This document shows positions 27,075-35,397 of a stretch of 64,000 nucleotides of DNA, one piece after another (the stretch's first letter is position 1; every line of letters begins with the position of its first letter). The position numbers were made by a program, and so were the translations under genes. The stretch is from JAMDCX01 sp049977145. Lineage in GTDB: Bacteria > Planctomycetota > Phycisphaerae > WQYP01. The stretch lies in NCBI GenBank assembly GCA_049977145.1, contig JBMFGW010000004.1:5051-69050 (forward strand), read 5' to 3'. The notes under the pieces were generated by a model that had not been told where the DNA came from, made no database searches, and saw nothing but the letters and a program-made list of their open reading frames with translations.

Positions 27075-28151
27075 ATGGCTGATACGGACAGACTTCCCCC
27101 CACCGTAGAAACACTGGCTGCCCATATTGGTGGAACCGTGGTGGGCGATAAAAATCGGCCCATTACACGCTGTAACGGGCTGTTATCCGCCGGCCCGGAG
27201 GAAATCAGTTTTCTATCCAACCATAAATACGCCGTCCACTTAAACACCACACGGGCCGGCTGCGTGGTGGTGGGCCGGGACTCTCTATCCATCAATCGCG
27301 CGGATAACTGGTCGCCCGCCCTGATTCAAACCGATGATCCCTATTATAGTTTCCGCCAAATACTGGTGCTGCTGCACGGTTTCCGCGAACATCCGGCCAT
27401 GGGGGTCTCCCCGTTGGCGGTGGTGGCTAAATCCGCACGCCTGGGCACGGGCGTGAATATCCAACCCTTTGCGGTGGTGAGCGAAAATGTGCAGATCGGT
27501 GATAACACCAATATATATCCGCATGTTACCATTATGGCCAACGCCCGCATCGGGCGGGATTGCATTCTTTATCCCGCGGCGGTGGTATATGACGACTGCG
27601 TGTTGGGGGACCGCGTGATTCTGCAATCCGGTGCGGTGGTGGGTTGTGATGGCTACGGATTCGCCACGCACCAAGGAATCCATCATAAAATTCCGCAAAT
27701 CGGGAATGTGGTGCTCGAAGAGGATGTCGAGGTGGGCAGCAACACCGTCATTGAACGTGCGGCCATGGAGAGCACGCTGATCCGCAAAGGTACAAAACTG
27801 GGGAACTCTGTGGTCATTGGGCATAACTGCCGCATCGGTGAACATAATCTGCTGGTCAGTCAGGTTGGTATTGCCGGGTCGGCCAGCACCGGACATCATG
27901 TGGTAATGGCGGGGCAGGTGGGAGTGGCGGGGCATTTGCATATTGGCGACATGGTGCGGGTGGCGGCACAATCGGGCATTGCGCACGATGTTGAGCCGAA
28001 CCGGGATATTGGCGGTACACCCTCCATGGACCTCAAGCAAGCACGGCGAGTTTATCTGAATTTGATACAACTTCCCGACATGATCAAACGGCTGCGTGAA
28101 GTTGAATCCACACTGGAAGAATTAAAAAATAAATATCCCACCGGATTGTGA
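27075..28151 (+). CDS. lpxD: UDP-3-O-acylglucosamine N-acyltransferase LpxD
   Basis: A 358-aa cytoplasmic trimeric enzyme that adds the second 3-hydroxyacyl chain in lipid A synthesis. The N-terminal uridine-binding domain (residues ~1-100) is followed by a left-handed beta-helix of hexapeptide repeats (residues ~105-310), with the catalytic His region in VVIGHNCRIGEHNLLVSQVGIAGSAS and the G-Y-G-F motif in GCDGYGFATHQGIHHKIPQIGNV. A C-terminal helix (LIQLPDMIKRLREVESTLEELKNK) closes the trimer. AGGA lies seven bases before the ATG. Its presence shows that the organism makes lipid A. It stands alone; lpxA, lpxB and fabZ are not adjacent in this window. Confidence 0.95.
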   Translation: MADTDRLPPTVETLAAHIGGTVVGDKNRPITRCNGLLSAGPEEISFLSNHKYAVHLNTTRAGCVVVGRDSLSINRADNWSPALIQTDDPYYSFRQILVLLHGFREHPAMGVSPLAVVAKSARLGTGVNIQPFAVVSENVQIGDNTNIYPHVTIMANARIGRDCILYPAAVVYDDCVLGDRVILQSGAVVGCDGYGFATHQGIHHKIPQIGNVVLEEDVEVGSNTVIERAAMESTLIRKGTKLGNSVVIGHNCRIGEHNLLVSQVGIAGSASTGHHVVMAGQVGVAGHLHIGDMVRVAAQSGIAHDVEPNRDIGGTPSMDLKQARRVYLNLIQLPDMIKRLREVESTLEELKNKYPTGL

Positions 28152-28167
28152 CTGGCCGGGCTTCCGT

Positions 28168-28201
28168 AAAAAAAGGGGGCGGATAGTAACTATCCGCCCC
28201 C
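28168..28201 (-). terminator. Rho-independent terminator of the porin gene
   Basis: On the minus strand a 12-bp stem (arms GGGGGCGGATAG and its complement, loop of three) is followed directly by seven Ts (complement of 28168-28174). It lies 45 bp after the porin stop codon. lpxD reads toward it from the other side, but that strand lacks a T-run. Confidence 0.9.
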
Positions 28202-28245
28202 GTGATCTCCGCGCTTGATTGCGCAGCCAATCGGCCCAACGCAAA

Positions 28246-29778
28246 TTAGAACTTAACCTGCAGTTGTAGTTCCGTGACATAGTTGGCGTTGTTCACGTAA
28301 GTTTCCGCAAATTGACTGGTGAAGGCCGCCCGCGGTGTATAGATTTCATCAAGCTGTAACTTCACATTGTTGCCGATGATGTAATAGTTTACACCTGCTT
28401 CGTAAGCGGTCATGATCGTATTTTCCCCAAGCTGATACATCTGGCCATAGCTGGCCGCCAATTCCCATTTATGGGGAACGATGAAATAACCGGCCTGGAG
28501 GTAGTAAGCCAATTGTTGCACGCTGCTCTTGCCATAAATTTCCTGCAGCGATCCGGGATTGCTGGGTGTGCCGGGAGCCGCGCCAGGGGCGTCGTTTTCA
28601 TCCTGATAGAACAGCACGGGGCTGAAGGCCAAACCGCGATAGTGCATCTGCCAGTCGGCGGTGGCGCGATAGATATTCCCGGTGGGGACAAAGTTTCCCA
28701 GATAATTCCCTGTCTGAGGGTTGACCAGCCCCGCAATAATGTCCGTGCTTTGTGGATTGGGGAAGGCTCCGGCGTTATGCGTCTGGCTGTCAAAATCAAA
28801 CGCTACGCCAAGCATCCATTGCAGATGCTTGGACCAACGTAAGTCCGGTTCCATGGCGAAATCGGAAATCCGCGTACCTATTTGCCAGCGTGTGGCAAAT
28901 CCCAGGCGGTTGTCCAGAGCGCCGCCCGTGGGGCCTCCGTCACCATTCGTGTTGGCACCGTTGTTGACCATGAACTCATAGTTGAGTTTGTTGGGGATGA
29001 TGTCGCCATATACGCTGGCACCCATAGCCCGAGTGGGGTCAAATGGCCATTCCACAGAGTTAAAATCGACCATTTCCAAGCCGGAGGAAATATATTCAAC
29101 ATGCGTAAAAGGCACTAGATATGATCCGCCTTTTACCTGTAACCAATGCGTAAACTTATAGGCCACCCACAGGTCCTTCTCCGCGAAGAAATCGTTGTTC
29201 GAGCTTCCATTGCCACCGGCGAAATCACTTTGGATGAAGTATGTCAGCCGCGGGCTGAACACATTTCCGGAGAAAATCAATCGCGCGTACCGGAAGCCAA
29301 ACCCGTTGGCATCGCCATGCGGCGAAGCGGCGGTTCCAACCGCCTGCACCGGTTGATACGCTCCGAATACGTAACGGTACTGAAAATATCCGTTAAACTG
29401 GAACTTGAAATTCTTGTCGGCGGTCTGGATGTAAAAGCCGTTATCGTAACCGGCCTGAAGTTGGTGTCCCGCGGACTGCGATTGCGTTTCGGAGTTTTTT
29501 AATACTGCCTGAACAATCGCCTTGACCTGTGCCGCGTCCTGCACATTTTCCTCGGTCTGCCGCTGTTTGGCCTTCAAAGCCGCCACTTCAGCCTGCAAGG
29601 ACTGCAGCTCCACCTGCACCTGTGCGGGCGTCATGGTGCTGGTGGTGTCCTGGGGCGTCCCGGACGCAGCGGAGACCGTGCCGATCGCCGCACCCGCCAG
29701 ACTTGCGCCCGCCAACAGCGCGGCCGCCAAGGCCCGCCGCCCCAACCGTTGGGATGTTTTTCCGATCCATGCTTCCAT
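28246..29778 (-). CDS. Outer-membrane porin, OprO/OprP-like
   Basis: A 510-aa predicted beta-barrel. A signal peptide (ALAAALLAGASLAGAAIGTVSAAS) is followed by a coiled-coil stretch (VQVELQSLQAEVAALKAKQRQTEENV, residues ~53-78) of the type that trimerises porins or ties them to the cell wall, then alternating-strand sequence with many aromatic residues (FQFNGYFQYRYVFG; LTYFIQSDFAGG; LWVAYKFTHWLQVKGG) ending in a C-terminal Phe (ELQLQVKF), the outer-membrane insertion signal. Start ATG 29778 has AAGGAG eight bases upstream. The closest family is the phosphate-selective porin O/P group; substrate selectivity cannot be read here. A strong terminator follows. Confidence 0.85.
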   Translation of the reverse strand: MEAWIGKTSQRLGRRALAAALLAGASLAGAAIGTVSAASGTPQDTTSTMTPAQVQVELQSLQAEVAALKAKQRQTEENVQDAAQVKAIVQAVLKNSETQSQSAGHQLQAGYDNGFYIQTADKNFKFQFNGYFQYRYVFGAYQPVQAVGTAASPHGDANGFGFRYARLIFSGNVFSPRLTYFIQSDFAGGNGSSNNDFFAEKDLWVAYKFTHWLQVKGGSYLVPFTHVEYISSGLEMVDFNSVEWPFDPTRAMGASVYGDIIPNKLNYEFMVNNGANTNGDGGPTGGALDNRLGFATRWQIGTRISDFAMEPDLRWSKHLQWMLGVAFDFDSQTHNAGAFPNPQSTDIIAGLVNPQTGNYLGNFVPTGNIYRATADWQMHYRGLAFSPVLFYQDENDAPGAAPGTPSNPGSLQEIYGKSSVQQLAYYLQAGYFIVPHKWELAASYGQMYQLGENTIMTAYEAGVNYYIIGNNVKLQLDEIYTPRAAFTSQFAETYVNNANYVTELQLQVKF

Positions 29779-30179
29779 AACCAGTTCTCCTTAAAAAGAG
29801 TCACAAAAAAAACGTCGCGGCGGCGATGGACGAAGCCGCCACGACCCAACCACAAGGTGTGGGTGATTATGGCCAACGGTGTTAGGGATCCATGAGGAAA
29901 ACATGGGGAATGTGTTAAAATCACGCCATCATGCGTGGCTTAACCAAACGCCAGCGCTATATTTGCGCCCCGCTAACATATAGTATAATATAAACATCTA
30001 CAATACTAGATATATTAGTTTCTAACGTGGATCTTCGAAACGCCAGGCGTTGCGGTGCGATGGCGGATCGCTATTAATTCTACAACGCTATCTAACCGGC
30101 CCGCGCGAATTTGGGAATGGCGATTCCAATGGCGCGCCCGGGGATTTTCCGGGGCTGCGGAGAAGCGCAGCGCCGGGGG
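29779..30179 (-). promoter_or_regulatory. Porin upstream region with AT-rich promoter and inverted repeat
   Basis: A 401-bp stretch without genes between cydB (end) and the porin start. An AT-rich block at about 29978-30025 holds, on the minus strand, TTGTAG, a 17-base spacer and TATGTT, a plausible promoter about 200 bp from the porin ATG. An inverted repeat ATCTA-6-TAGAT (29996-30011) overlaps the -35 side and could be an operator. Near 30155-30185 a GC-rich hairpin overlaps the cydB end and may stop that operon. The rest shows nothing clear. Confidence 0.4.
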
Positions 30180-31196
30180 CTAATAGCTGTGCGCATCCAA
30201 CCTGGTTTTGTGGCGGAAAATCCAGTACACGTAGGTAGTGTAGCCGAGCACCAGCGGCATTCCAATGATGGCGATAATCAGCATAATGCCCAGCGTGTAC
30301 TGGGAGGAGGAGGCCGAATAAATGGTCAGACTGTGCGCCGGATTGTTGGTGGCGTACACCAAATAGGGAAACAGCCCGATGGCAAGTGTGGCTAACAGCA
30401 GCGTGATGGCGGCAGCGCTGGAAATAAATGCTAAAAAATCATTTTTCAGGGATATTTCGCGCGGCACATTGGCGATGGCGAGCATCATCAACAACGGCAC
30501 GATAAACAGCGCGGGATGCAGGCGGAAAGCATCCGTTAAGCGTGGAAAATAAATCAGCGTCACCATGGTGGTGGCCACCGCGCAGATAATAAAGAAAACA
30601 ATGGAGTTATTCACCCATTGGCGCACCCGGTCATGCAGAGCACCTTCGGTTTTCATCACCAGGTAAATCGAGCCATGCATCATGAACAATGCTACCGTCG
30701 TGACCGCGACCAGCAGCGCATAAGGATTCAACAGCGTGAGAATAGTGCCGGTGAAAGTTCCGGACGCGTTCAGCGGCACGCCCCGCGCGATGTTGCCGAC
30801 AAATGCGCCCAGCAGAACCGCGGCCAGCAGGCTGCCGATAAAAAAGCATCCATCCCAGAGTTTGCGCCACCAGAGCATCGGCTCTTTGCTGCGGAATTCA
30901 ATGGATACAGCGCGAAAAATCAGCGCCATCAAAAGCAGCATAAAAACAAGGTAAAATCCGGAAAATACGGTGGCATACATATCCTTAAAAGCCGCGAACA
31001 TGGCCCCGCCGGCGGTTACCAGCCAGACCTCGTTGCCATCCCAGACCGGGCCGATGCTGTTAAGCAAAATGCGCCGATCCTGGTCATCTTTGGCGAATAA
31101 ATGCAGCATTCCCACGCCGAAATCAAAACCATCCAAAATGGCGTAACCGGCCAAAAGAACCCCCAGCAGGATAAACCATGTAATTTGCAGAGCCAT
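30180..31196 (-). CDS. cydB: Cytochrome bd ubiquinol oxidase subunit II (CydB)
   Basis: About 338 aa, an integral membrane partner of CydA in the high-affinity terminal oxidase that reduces oxygen with quinol electrons. The conserved N-terminus WFILLGVLLAGYAILDGFDFGVGML and the family hallmark GPVWDGNEVWLVTAGGAMFAAF are present, followed by seven further helices. Start ATG 31196 has a GGA six bases upstream; an in-frame ATG at 31220 is less likely. It lies 48 bp after cydA. No small CydX subunit is recognised downstream. Confidence 0.94.
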   Translation of the reverse strand: MALQITWFILLGVLLAGYAILDGFDFGVGMLHLFAKDDQDRRILLNSIGPVWDGNEVWLVTAGGAMFAAFKDMYATVFSGFYLVFMLLLMALIFRAVSIEFRSKEPMLWWRKLWDGCFFIGSLLAAVLLGAFVGNIARGVPLNASGTFTGTILTLLNPYALLVAVTTVALFMMHGSIYLVMKTEGALHDRVRQWVNNSIVFFIICAVATTMVTLIYFPRLTDAFRLHPALFIVPLLMMLAIANVPREISLKNDFLAFISSAAAITLLLATLAIGLFPYLVYATNNPAHSLTIYSASSSQYTLGIMLIIAIIGMPLVLGYTTYVYWIFRHKTRLDAHSY

Positions 31197-31244
31197 AAAC
31201 AGTCCTATCAGTAATGACAACCCGACCGTATGTAGACATTATTC

Positions 31245-32627
31245 TCAGGCATCCAGGCGCGCGTGCTGGGGCAAAACCTGCCCGCCCGGCACATGCAGCG
31301 GCGCATCATCCGGCCCATGCTGAATTTTGCGATTAAGCATGAAGATAAACAACGCAAAAAGCAGCGCATACAATAACCCGAACATGATGATGCTGGTCAG
31401 CACATCGCCGGCCGGCAGACCGGGCGATACCGCCTGACTGGTGCGCAAAATGCCGTACACGATCCAAGGCTGGCGGCCAACCTCAGTGGAAAACCAGCCC
31501 AACTCATTGGCGGCTAAAGGCGCGAGGACGGAAAATACAAAAATCCATAATAACCAGCGCTTATTCCACAAGCTTCCCCGCCACCAGAAAAATGCGCCCA
31601 CCAAGCTAATAGCGATGAGAAACATTCCCAAGCCGACCATAGCATGATAAGACTGAAACACCGGATTTACCGGCGGCCAGTTTTTAGCTGGAAAAGCATC
31701 CAATCCTTCCACTGGATGTTGCGTGTTGCCGTAAAGCAGCCAGCTTAGCATCCCGGGAAGTTCCAAACCATATACTTTTTGTCGAGCCTGATCCACCCAT
31801 CCCATAATTCCCAGCCCTTCCGGGGCCTCGGCGGGAAAGGCTCCCTCAAAGGCGGCAAGTTTTGCAGGTTGATATTTGGCGATCATCCGGGCGTTAAAAT
31901 CGCCGGTTAACAACTGCAATAAAGAACAAACCAGCGCGACGCTCAAGCCGATTTTCATACAGGAACGCGCGATTTCCGTATGTCGGTTCTTGAGAAGATA
32001 CCACGCCGCAACGCTAAGCACCAGAAACGCCCCGGATAAGAAAGCCCCAATAAGCACATGTTCCAAGCGATCCATCGTGGAATGATTCAACACTACTTGC
32101 CAGAAGTTGGTCATTTTTGCGTAAAGGACCTGGCCCTGGCCATTTTTTACCAAGACAAAGCCCGCCGGTGTCTGCATCCACGAATTGGCGACATTAATCC
32201 ACAGGGCGCTGAATATCGACCCCAGTGAAACCATGACCGTGGAGAAAAAGTGCGTTTTCGGTCCGACCCGATCCCATCCAAATAGCAGCACGGAAAGAAA
32301 ACCCGATTCGAGAAAAAAAGCGAAAATGCCTTCGGCGGCCAGCGGCGCGCCAAATATATCACCGACAAACCGCGAATAGGTTGCCCAGTTGGTTCCAAAT
32401 TCAAATTCCATCACGATGCCGGTCGCCACGCCCAAACCAAAGGTTAGCGCAAAAATACCCGTCCAAAACCGCGTCATCTGTTCCCACTTCTGGTCGCGGG
32501 TTTTGATATACATTCCCTCCATGATTACCAGCATGACTCCCAGACCGATGCTTAACAGCGGAAAGAGATAATGAAATGACACCGTCAGGCCAAATTGAAT
32601 ACGTGAGAGCAACAATGTATTCATCAT
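31245..32627 (-). CDS. cydA: Cytochrome bd ubiquinol oxidase subunit I (CydA)
   Basis: A 460-aa membrane protein that holds the three hemes of the bd oxidase and the quinol site. His19 in SRIQFGLTVSFHYLFP is placed as in the E. coli enzyme, which supports the first of two tandem ATG codons (32627). A second heme-ligand region is TMDRLEHVLIGAFLSG, and the conserved GRQPWIVYGILRT follows the quinol loop. The Q-loop looks short, as in the CydA subfamily without the C-terminal insertion. Its promoter region is shared with a divergent Rrf2 regulator gene 250 bp away, which suggests control by redox or nitric oxide state. Confidence 0.95.
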   Translation of the reverse strand: MMNTLLLSRIQFGLTVSFHYLFPLLSIGLGVMLVIMEGMYIKTRDQKWEQMTRFWTGIFALTFGLGVATGIVMEFEFGTNWATYSRFVGDIFGAPLAAEGIFAFFLESGFLSVLLFGWDRVGPKTHFFSTVMVSLGSIFSALWINVANSWMQTPAGFVLVKNGQGQVLYAKMTNFWQVVLNHSTMDRLEHVLIGAFLSGAFLVLSVAAWYLLKNRHTEIARSCMKIGLSVALVCSLLQLLTGDFNARMIAKYQPAKLAAFEGAFPAEAPEGLGIMGWVDQARQKVYGLELPGMLSWLLYGNTQHPVEGLDAFPAKNWPPVNPVFQSYHAMVGLGMFLIAISLVGAFFWWRGSLWNKRWLLWIFVFSVLAPLAANELGWFSTEVGRQPWIVYGILRTSQAVSPGLPAGDVLTSIIMFGLLYALLFALFIFMLNRKIQHGPDDAPLHVPGGQVLPQHARLDA

Positions 32628-32813
32628 ATAACCCCATCAAAAACAAATCATCCATCTATTCGAAGCATCCTGCACGCCGGGTACGAAAAAAACGGATGGA
32701 GGTACCAAACCGAGACTTGGCGAGGCGCCTTCATCCTGGTGGCGGCGTTTATGCCGTCGGTTTTGCCCATGCGTCGGGGAGAATTGCCCCCGCCCGCAAC
32801 TGGTGTTATACCG

Positions 32814-32846
32814 ACACTTGACTAAATAGTGTATCGGAAGTAAAAT
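32814..32846 (+). promoter_or_regulatory. Promoter of the Rrf2 gene with overlapping inverted repeat
   Basis: TTGACT (32818-32823), 17 bases, TAAAAT (32841-32846) form a good sigma-70 type promoter, 31 bp before the ATG at 32878. An inverted repeat ACACT-9-AGTGT (32814-32832) covers the -35 box and part of the spacer, the position expected for a repressor site. Autoregulation by the Rrf2 protein, and joint control of cydAB on the other strand, are inferred. Confidence 0.5.
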
Positions 32847-32877
32847 TGGATTTCAAGAGTTAAATATCAAGCTGTGT

Positions 32878-33348
32878 ATGGTGACAATGCTTTCTCAAAC
32901 TAGTGAATATGCTCTGCGAGTCGTGGTCTATTTGGCGCAATGCCGGGGGAAGCCGGTTACCAACCGCATTATCTCGGTCGGTACGCTGGTACCGCGGGGG
33001 TACTTGGCCAAAGTGCTCCAGACGCTTTCCCGCGCCGGTCTGGTGAAATCCCAGCGCGGCTTGCATGGTGGAACGATATTAGCCCGCACGCCGGAGGCTT
33101 TGACACTTTTTGATGTGGTGCAGGCGGTCGATCCTATTCGCAGAATTGACACTTGCCCACTGGCTCTGGCGGCCCATGGCCGACACCTCTGTCCGTTGCA
33201 CTCCCGACTGGATCAAGCCATTGCCGGCATTGAGAAAATACTGCGTGACTCCACCATTGCTGATTTGATGGAATTCAATACCAACCAGTATCCAATGGGC
33301 CTCTGCCAAGTGCCAAAGACCGTCAGCCAACGCAAAATACGGCGCTAA
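32878..33348 (+). CDS. Rrf2-family transcriptional regulator
   Basis: A 156-aa winged-helix regulator (LSQTSEYALRVVVYLAQCRGKPVTNR... VPRGYLAKVLQTLSRAGLVKSQRGLHGG is the Rrf2 DNA-binding domain). Two C-terminal Cys lie in DTCPLALAAHGRHLC (spacing 11), a variant of the three-Cys iron-sulfur site of NsrR/IscR-type members; a third Cys is at about residue 22. It probably senses oxygen, nitric oxide or iron-sulfur status. ATG 32878 is used; ATG 32887 (starting MLSQTSEYALR) fits the family start better and is equally possible. It is divergent from cydAB, which suggests that cydAB is its target. Confidence 0.88.
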   Translation: MVTMLSQTSEYALRVVVYLAQCRGKPVTNRIISVGTLVPRGYLAKVLQTLSRAGLVKSQRGLHGGTILARTPEALTLFDVVQAVDPIRRIDTCPLALAAHGRHLCPLHSRLDQAIAGIEKILRDSTIADLMEFNTNQYPMGLCQVPKTVSQRKIRR

Positions 33349-33689
33349 AGCGTAGCAAAATAATATTATATGCCCTGGCACCGCTCTGGACACCCGCATC
33401 ACAATTATGATGGTTATGGGTTTCCACCCCTAGCTGCCAAAGATCGCCGGGCGACGCGATCTTACCTGCCGCCGCGGGTGCTACCGGTCGTGGCCTCGTG
33501 TGTGGCAAATTCGTGTGCGTGAACGGTTACGGCGCAACTTGCATCAACGGCGGAGTTTGTGCGTTAAGCATTATAGGGGCGTAAGCTCCGCCGACGCGGT
33601 AAAGTTTGTTCGCGGTATGGATTGAATGAAATGGATATTGTCGCAAAACCATCCGCGGACCGCCCCGGAATCAAGTACGGAGATTTATT
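33349..33689. other. Gene-free stretch before the pseudopilin gene
   Basis: 341 bp without a supported gene. The one structure seen is a stem with arms CGGCGGAG (33548-33555) and CTCCGCCG (33586-33593) around a 30-base loop, about 100 bp before the pseudopilin start; it may be a leader hairpin. No clear promoter boxes are assigned. Confidence 0.3.
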
Positions 33690-34661
33690 ATGCGAGATAC
33701 AACAGGTCGCGGCTTGTCGGCTTTTACGCTCATCGAATTACTGGTGGTCATTTCCATCATCGCCTTGTTAATTTCCATCTTGCTGCCCGCACTGGCGCAG
33801 GCGCGAGGTGATGCCAACGCGGTGGTTTGCGAAAGCAATATCCGGCAGTTACTCACCGGACTGCGCGAATACGTGCAGAGCGATGACGGTTATTTTCCAC
33901 TCAACGGGATTTTATTCCCCCACGTTGCAAACTCCGCGACCAATCCAACCGCATTGGAAACCAGTATCTGGGCCAATCCGCAGGATTATAATTTGTATTA
34001 TGGCGCACTGTATCCGTTCATGGCTGGAATTCCGCAGGCACCGATGGTCCCTGATCTTCTGGGGACGGGTGTGGCTCCCGCCAACAGCATCGCGGCGACT
34101 CTGAATCTTAATCCGCTTCATAATAAATTCGCCCGCGTATTTATGTGTCCGGTGGATAATGGTATGCGCACCAGCTCCAATGCCGTTCGAATGGCTCCGG
34201 ATGGCCGTACCGTTGAGCCTATTGGTCCCGGCTCCGGAGGCTTCTGGAGTTATTCGATTAATTCGCTCCTGAATTCACAATCCAAGGTCTTGCCTACCAT
34301 ATTCGGCAATGCTGCGGGAGCCGGAACGGGAATCTATAGTACACCTTGGAGTTATCCCATTCACGACGCTACGATCACCAATGCCAGATTTCTGGTTTTT
34401 ATTGAAGAATCAGCCCAATTATCCGATTTCAATGATGAGGTCATGGACCCGGTTGGATACAATCCCGGTGATTGGCTGAGTTCCCGCCATGATGGCGGCG
34501 GCCACTTGGGTTTCTGGGATGGGCATGTCGAATGGATGTCGCAAGTTGAATATCATAATCCTCCCAGCGCCACGGCTGGTGGCGTTACAGGTTCCGCAGC
34601 ACTTGAAATCGCCATGCAGGATCCGCTGTTTCGGATGTTCATACCGAATATCAATAATTAA
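33690..34661 (+). CDS. Type II secretion pseudopilin-like protein (H-x9-DG type)
   Basis: A 323-aa protein with a prepilin leader ending just before FTLIELLVVISIIALLISILLPALAQAR, the N-methylated hydrophobic helix of type IV pilins and pseudopilins. Position -1 is Ala rather than Gly, which is tolerated by many prepilin peptidases. The C-terminal part carries RHDGGGHLGFWDGHVEW, the H-x9-DG style motif found in very large paralogous families of Planctomycetota and relatives. The start ATG has GGAG seven bases upstream. Its stop codon overlaps that of the convergent psd gene by four bases. Its role may be surface display or secretion rather than pili. Confidence 0.88.
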   Translation: MRDTTGRGLSAFTLIELLVVISIIALLISILLPALAQARGDANAVVCESNIRQLLTGLREYVQSDDGYFPLNGILFPHVANSATNPTALETSIWANPQDYNLYYGALYPFMAGIPQAPMVPDLLGTGVAPANSIAATLNLNPLHNKFARVFMCPVDNGMRTSSNAVRMAPDGRTVEPIGPGSGGFWSYSINSLLNSQSKVLPTIFGNAAGAGTGIYSTPWSYPIHDATITNARFLVFIEESAQLSDFNDEVMDPVGYNPGDWLSSRHDGGGHLGFWDGHVEWMSQVEYHNPPSATAGGVTGSAALEIAMQDPLFRMFIPNINN

Positions 34662-35389
34662 CGGCGGCGCAGCAACGCCGAGGCTCCGCCCCGGACCTGC
34701 TGCCCGATATGCACTAGGCATTCCCACGCTTCCGGGTTGGGAACAATTAATTCAGTTCGGCTGCCAAACACAATGATACCGAAGCGTTCTCCTCGCTGTA
34801 ATGGCGTTCCCGCTGTGGCGGCGCAGATGATCCGTCGGGCGATGGCTCCAACAATTTGGCGGACAATGGCCACAGGCGGATGCTCCGCGGCGGGCGACAC
34901 TTTGAGCACCAGCGTATTGGCCTGATTCCGCAGGCCGGCCTGCGGGTTGCGGGCATCCAGAAATTCACCGGGCGTAAAATGCGTTGACGCCACCACGCCC
35001 GCGCAGGGGCTTCGATTAATATGCACATCCAATACGCTAAGAAATATCCCGATGCGCAAGGCCGGACCGCTAAGACCCTCATACTCCTGTAGCCGGGTAA
35101 TTTCCACAATTTTTCCGTCCGCCGGCGAAACCATCAGTCCCGGCGACGCGGGAATTGTCCGCAGTGGATCCCGAAAAAACAACATGCACGCCAGGGTGAT
35201 GATGGCGGCGAGGCCCGCCAGTATCGGCGTGACCAAAAAAAGAATCCCCGTCAGCACCACGCCGGTGGTCAGCATGGGCAGCCAATACCGCCAGGCCAAA
35301 AGGGAAAGTGGAAACCAAACCCGCTGTTTACGCATAGCCGTTGTCCAAACTCTGAATTCCCGCACGTCGGCCGCGGGAAAATCCCGCAT
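34658..35389 (-). CDS. psd: Phosphatidylserine decarboxylase proenzyme
   Basis: A 243-aa membrane-associated enzyme that makes phosphatidylethanolamine from phosphatidylserine. Two N-terminal hydrophobic segments are followed by FFRDPLRTIPASPGLMVSPADGKIVEI, HINRSPCAGVV, and the self-cleavage site FGSR, where the Ser becomes the pyruvoyl cofactor, near residue 207. The short length and GSR site match the Psd subclass found in many non-proteobacteria. ATG 35389 leaves only eight bases after speA; ATG 35335 (MRKQRVWFP) is an alternative start. It is probably co-transcribed with speA, and it overlaps the pseudopilin gene tail to tail by four bases. Confidence 0.9.
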   Translation of the reverse strand: MRDFPAADVREFRVWTTAMRKQRVWFPLSLLAWRYWLPMLTTGVVLTGILFLVTPILAGLAAIITLACMLFFRDPLRTIPASPGLMVSPADGKIVEITRLQEYEGLSGPALRIGIFLSVLDVHINRSPCAGVVASTHFTPGEFLDARNPQAGLRNQANTLVLKVSPAAEHPPVAIVRQIVGAIARRIICAATAGTPLQRGERFGIIVFGSRTELIVPNPEAWECLVHIGQQVRGGASALLRRR

Positions 35390-35397
35390 ACAATCTT

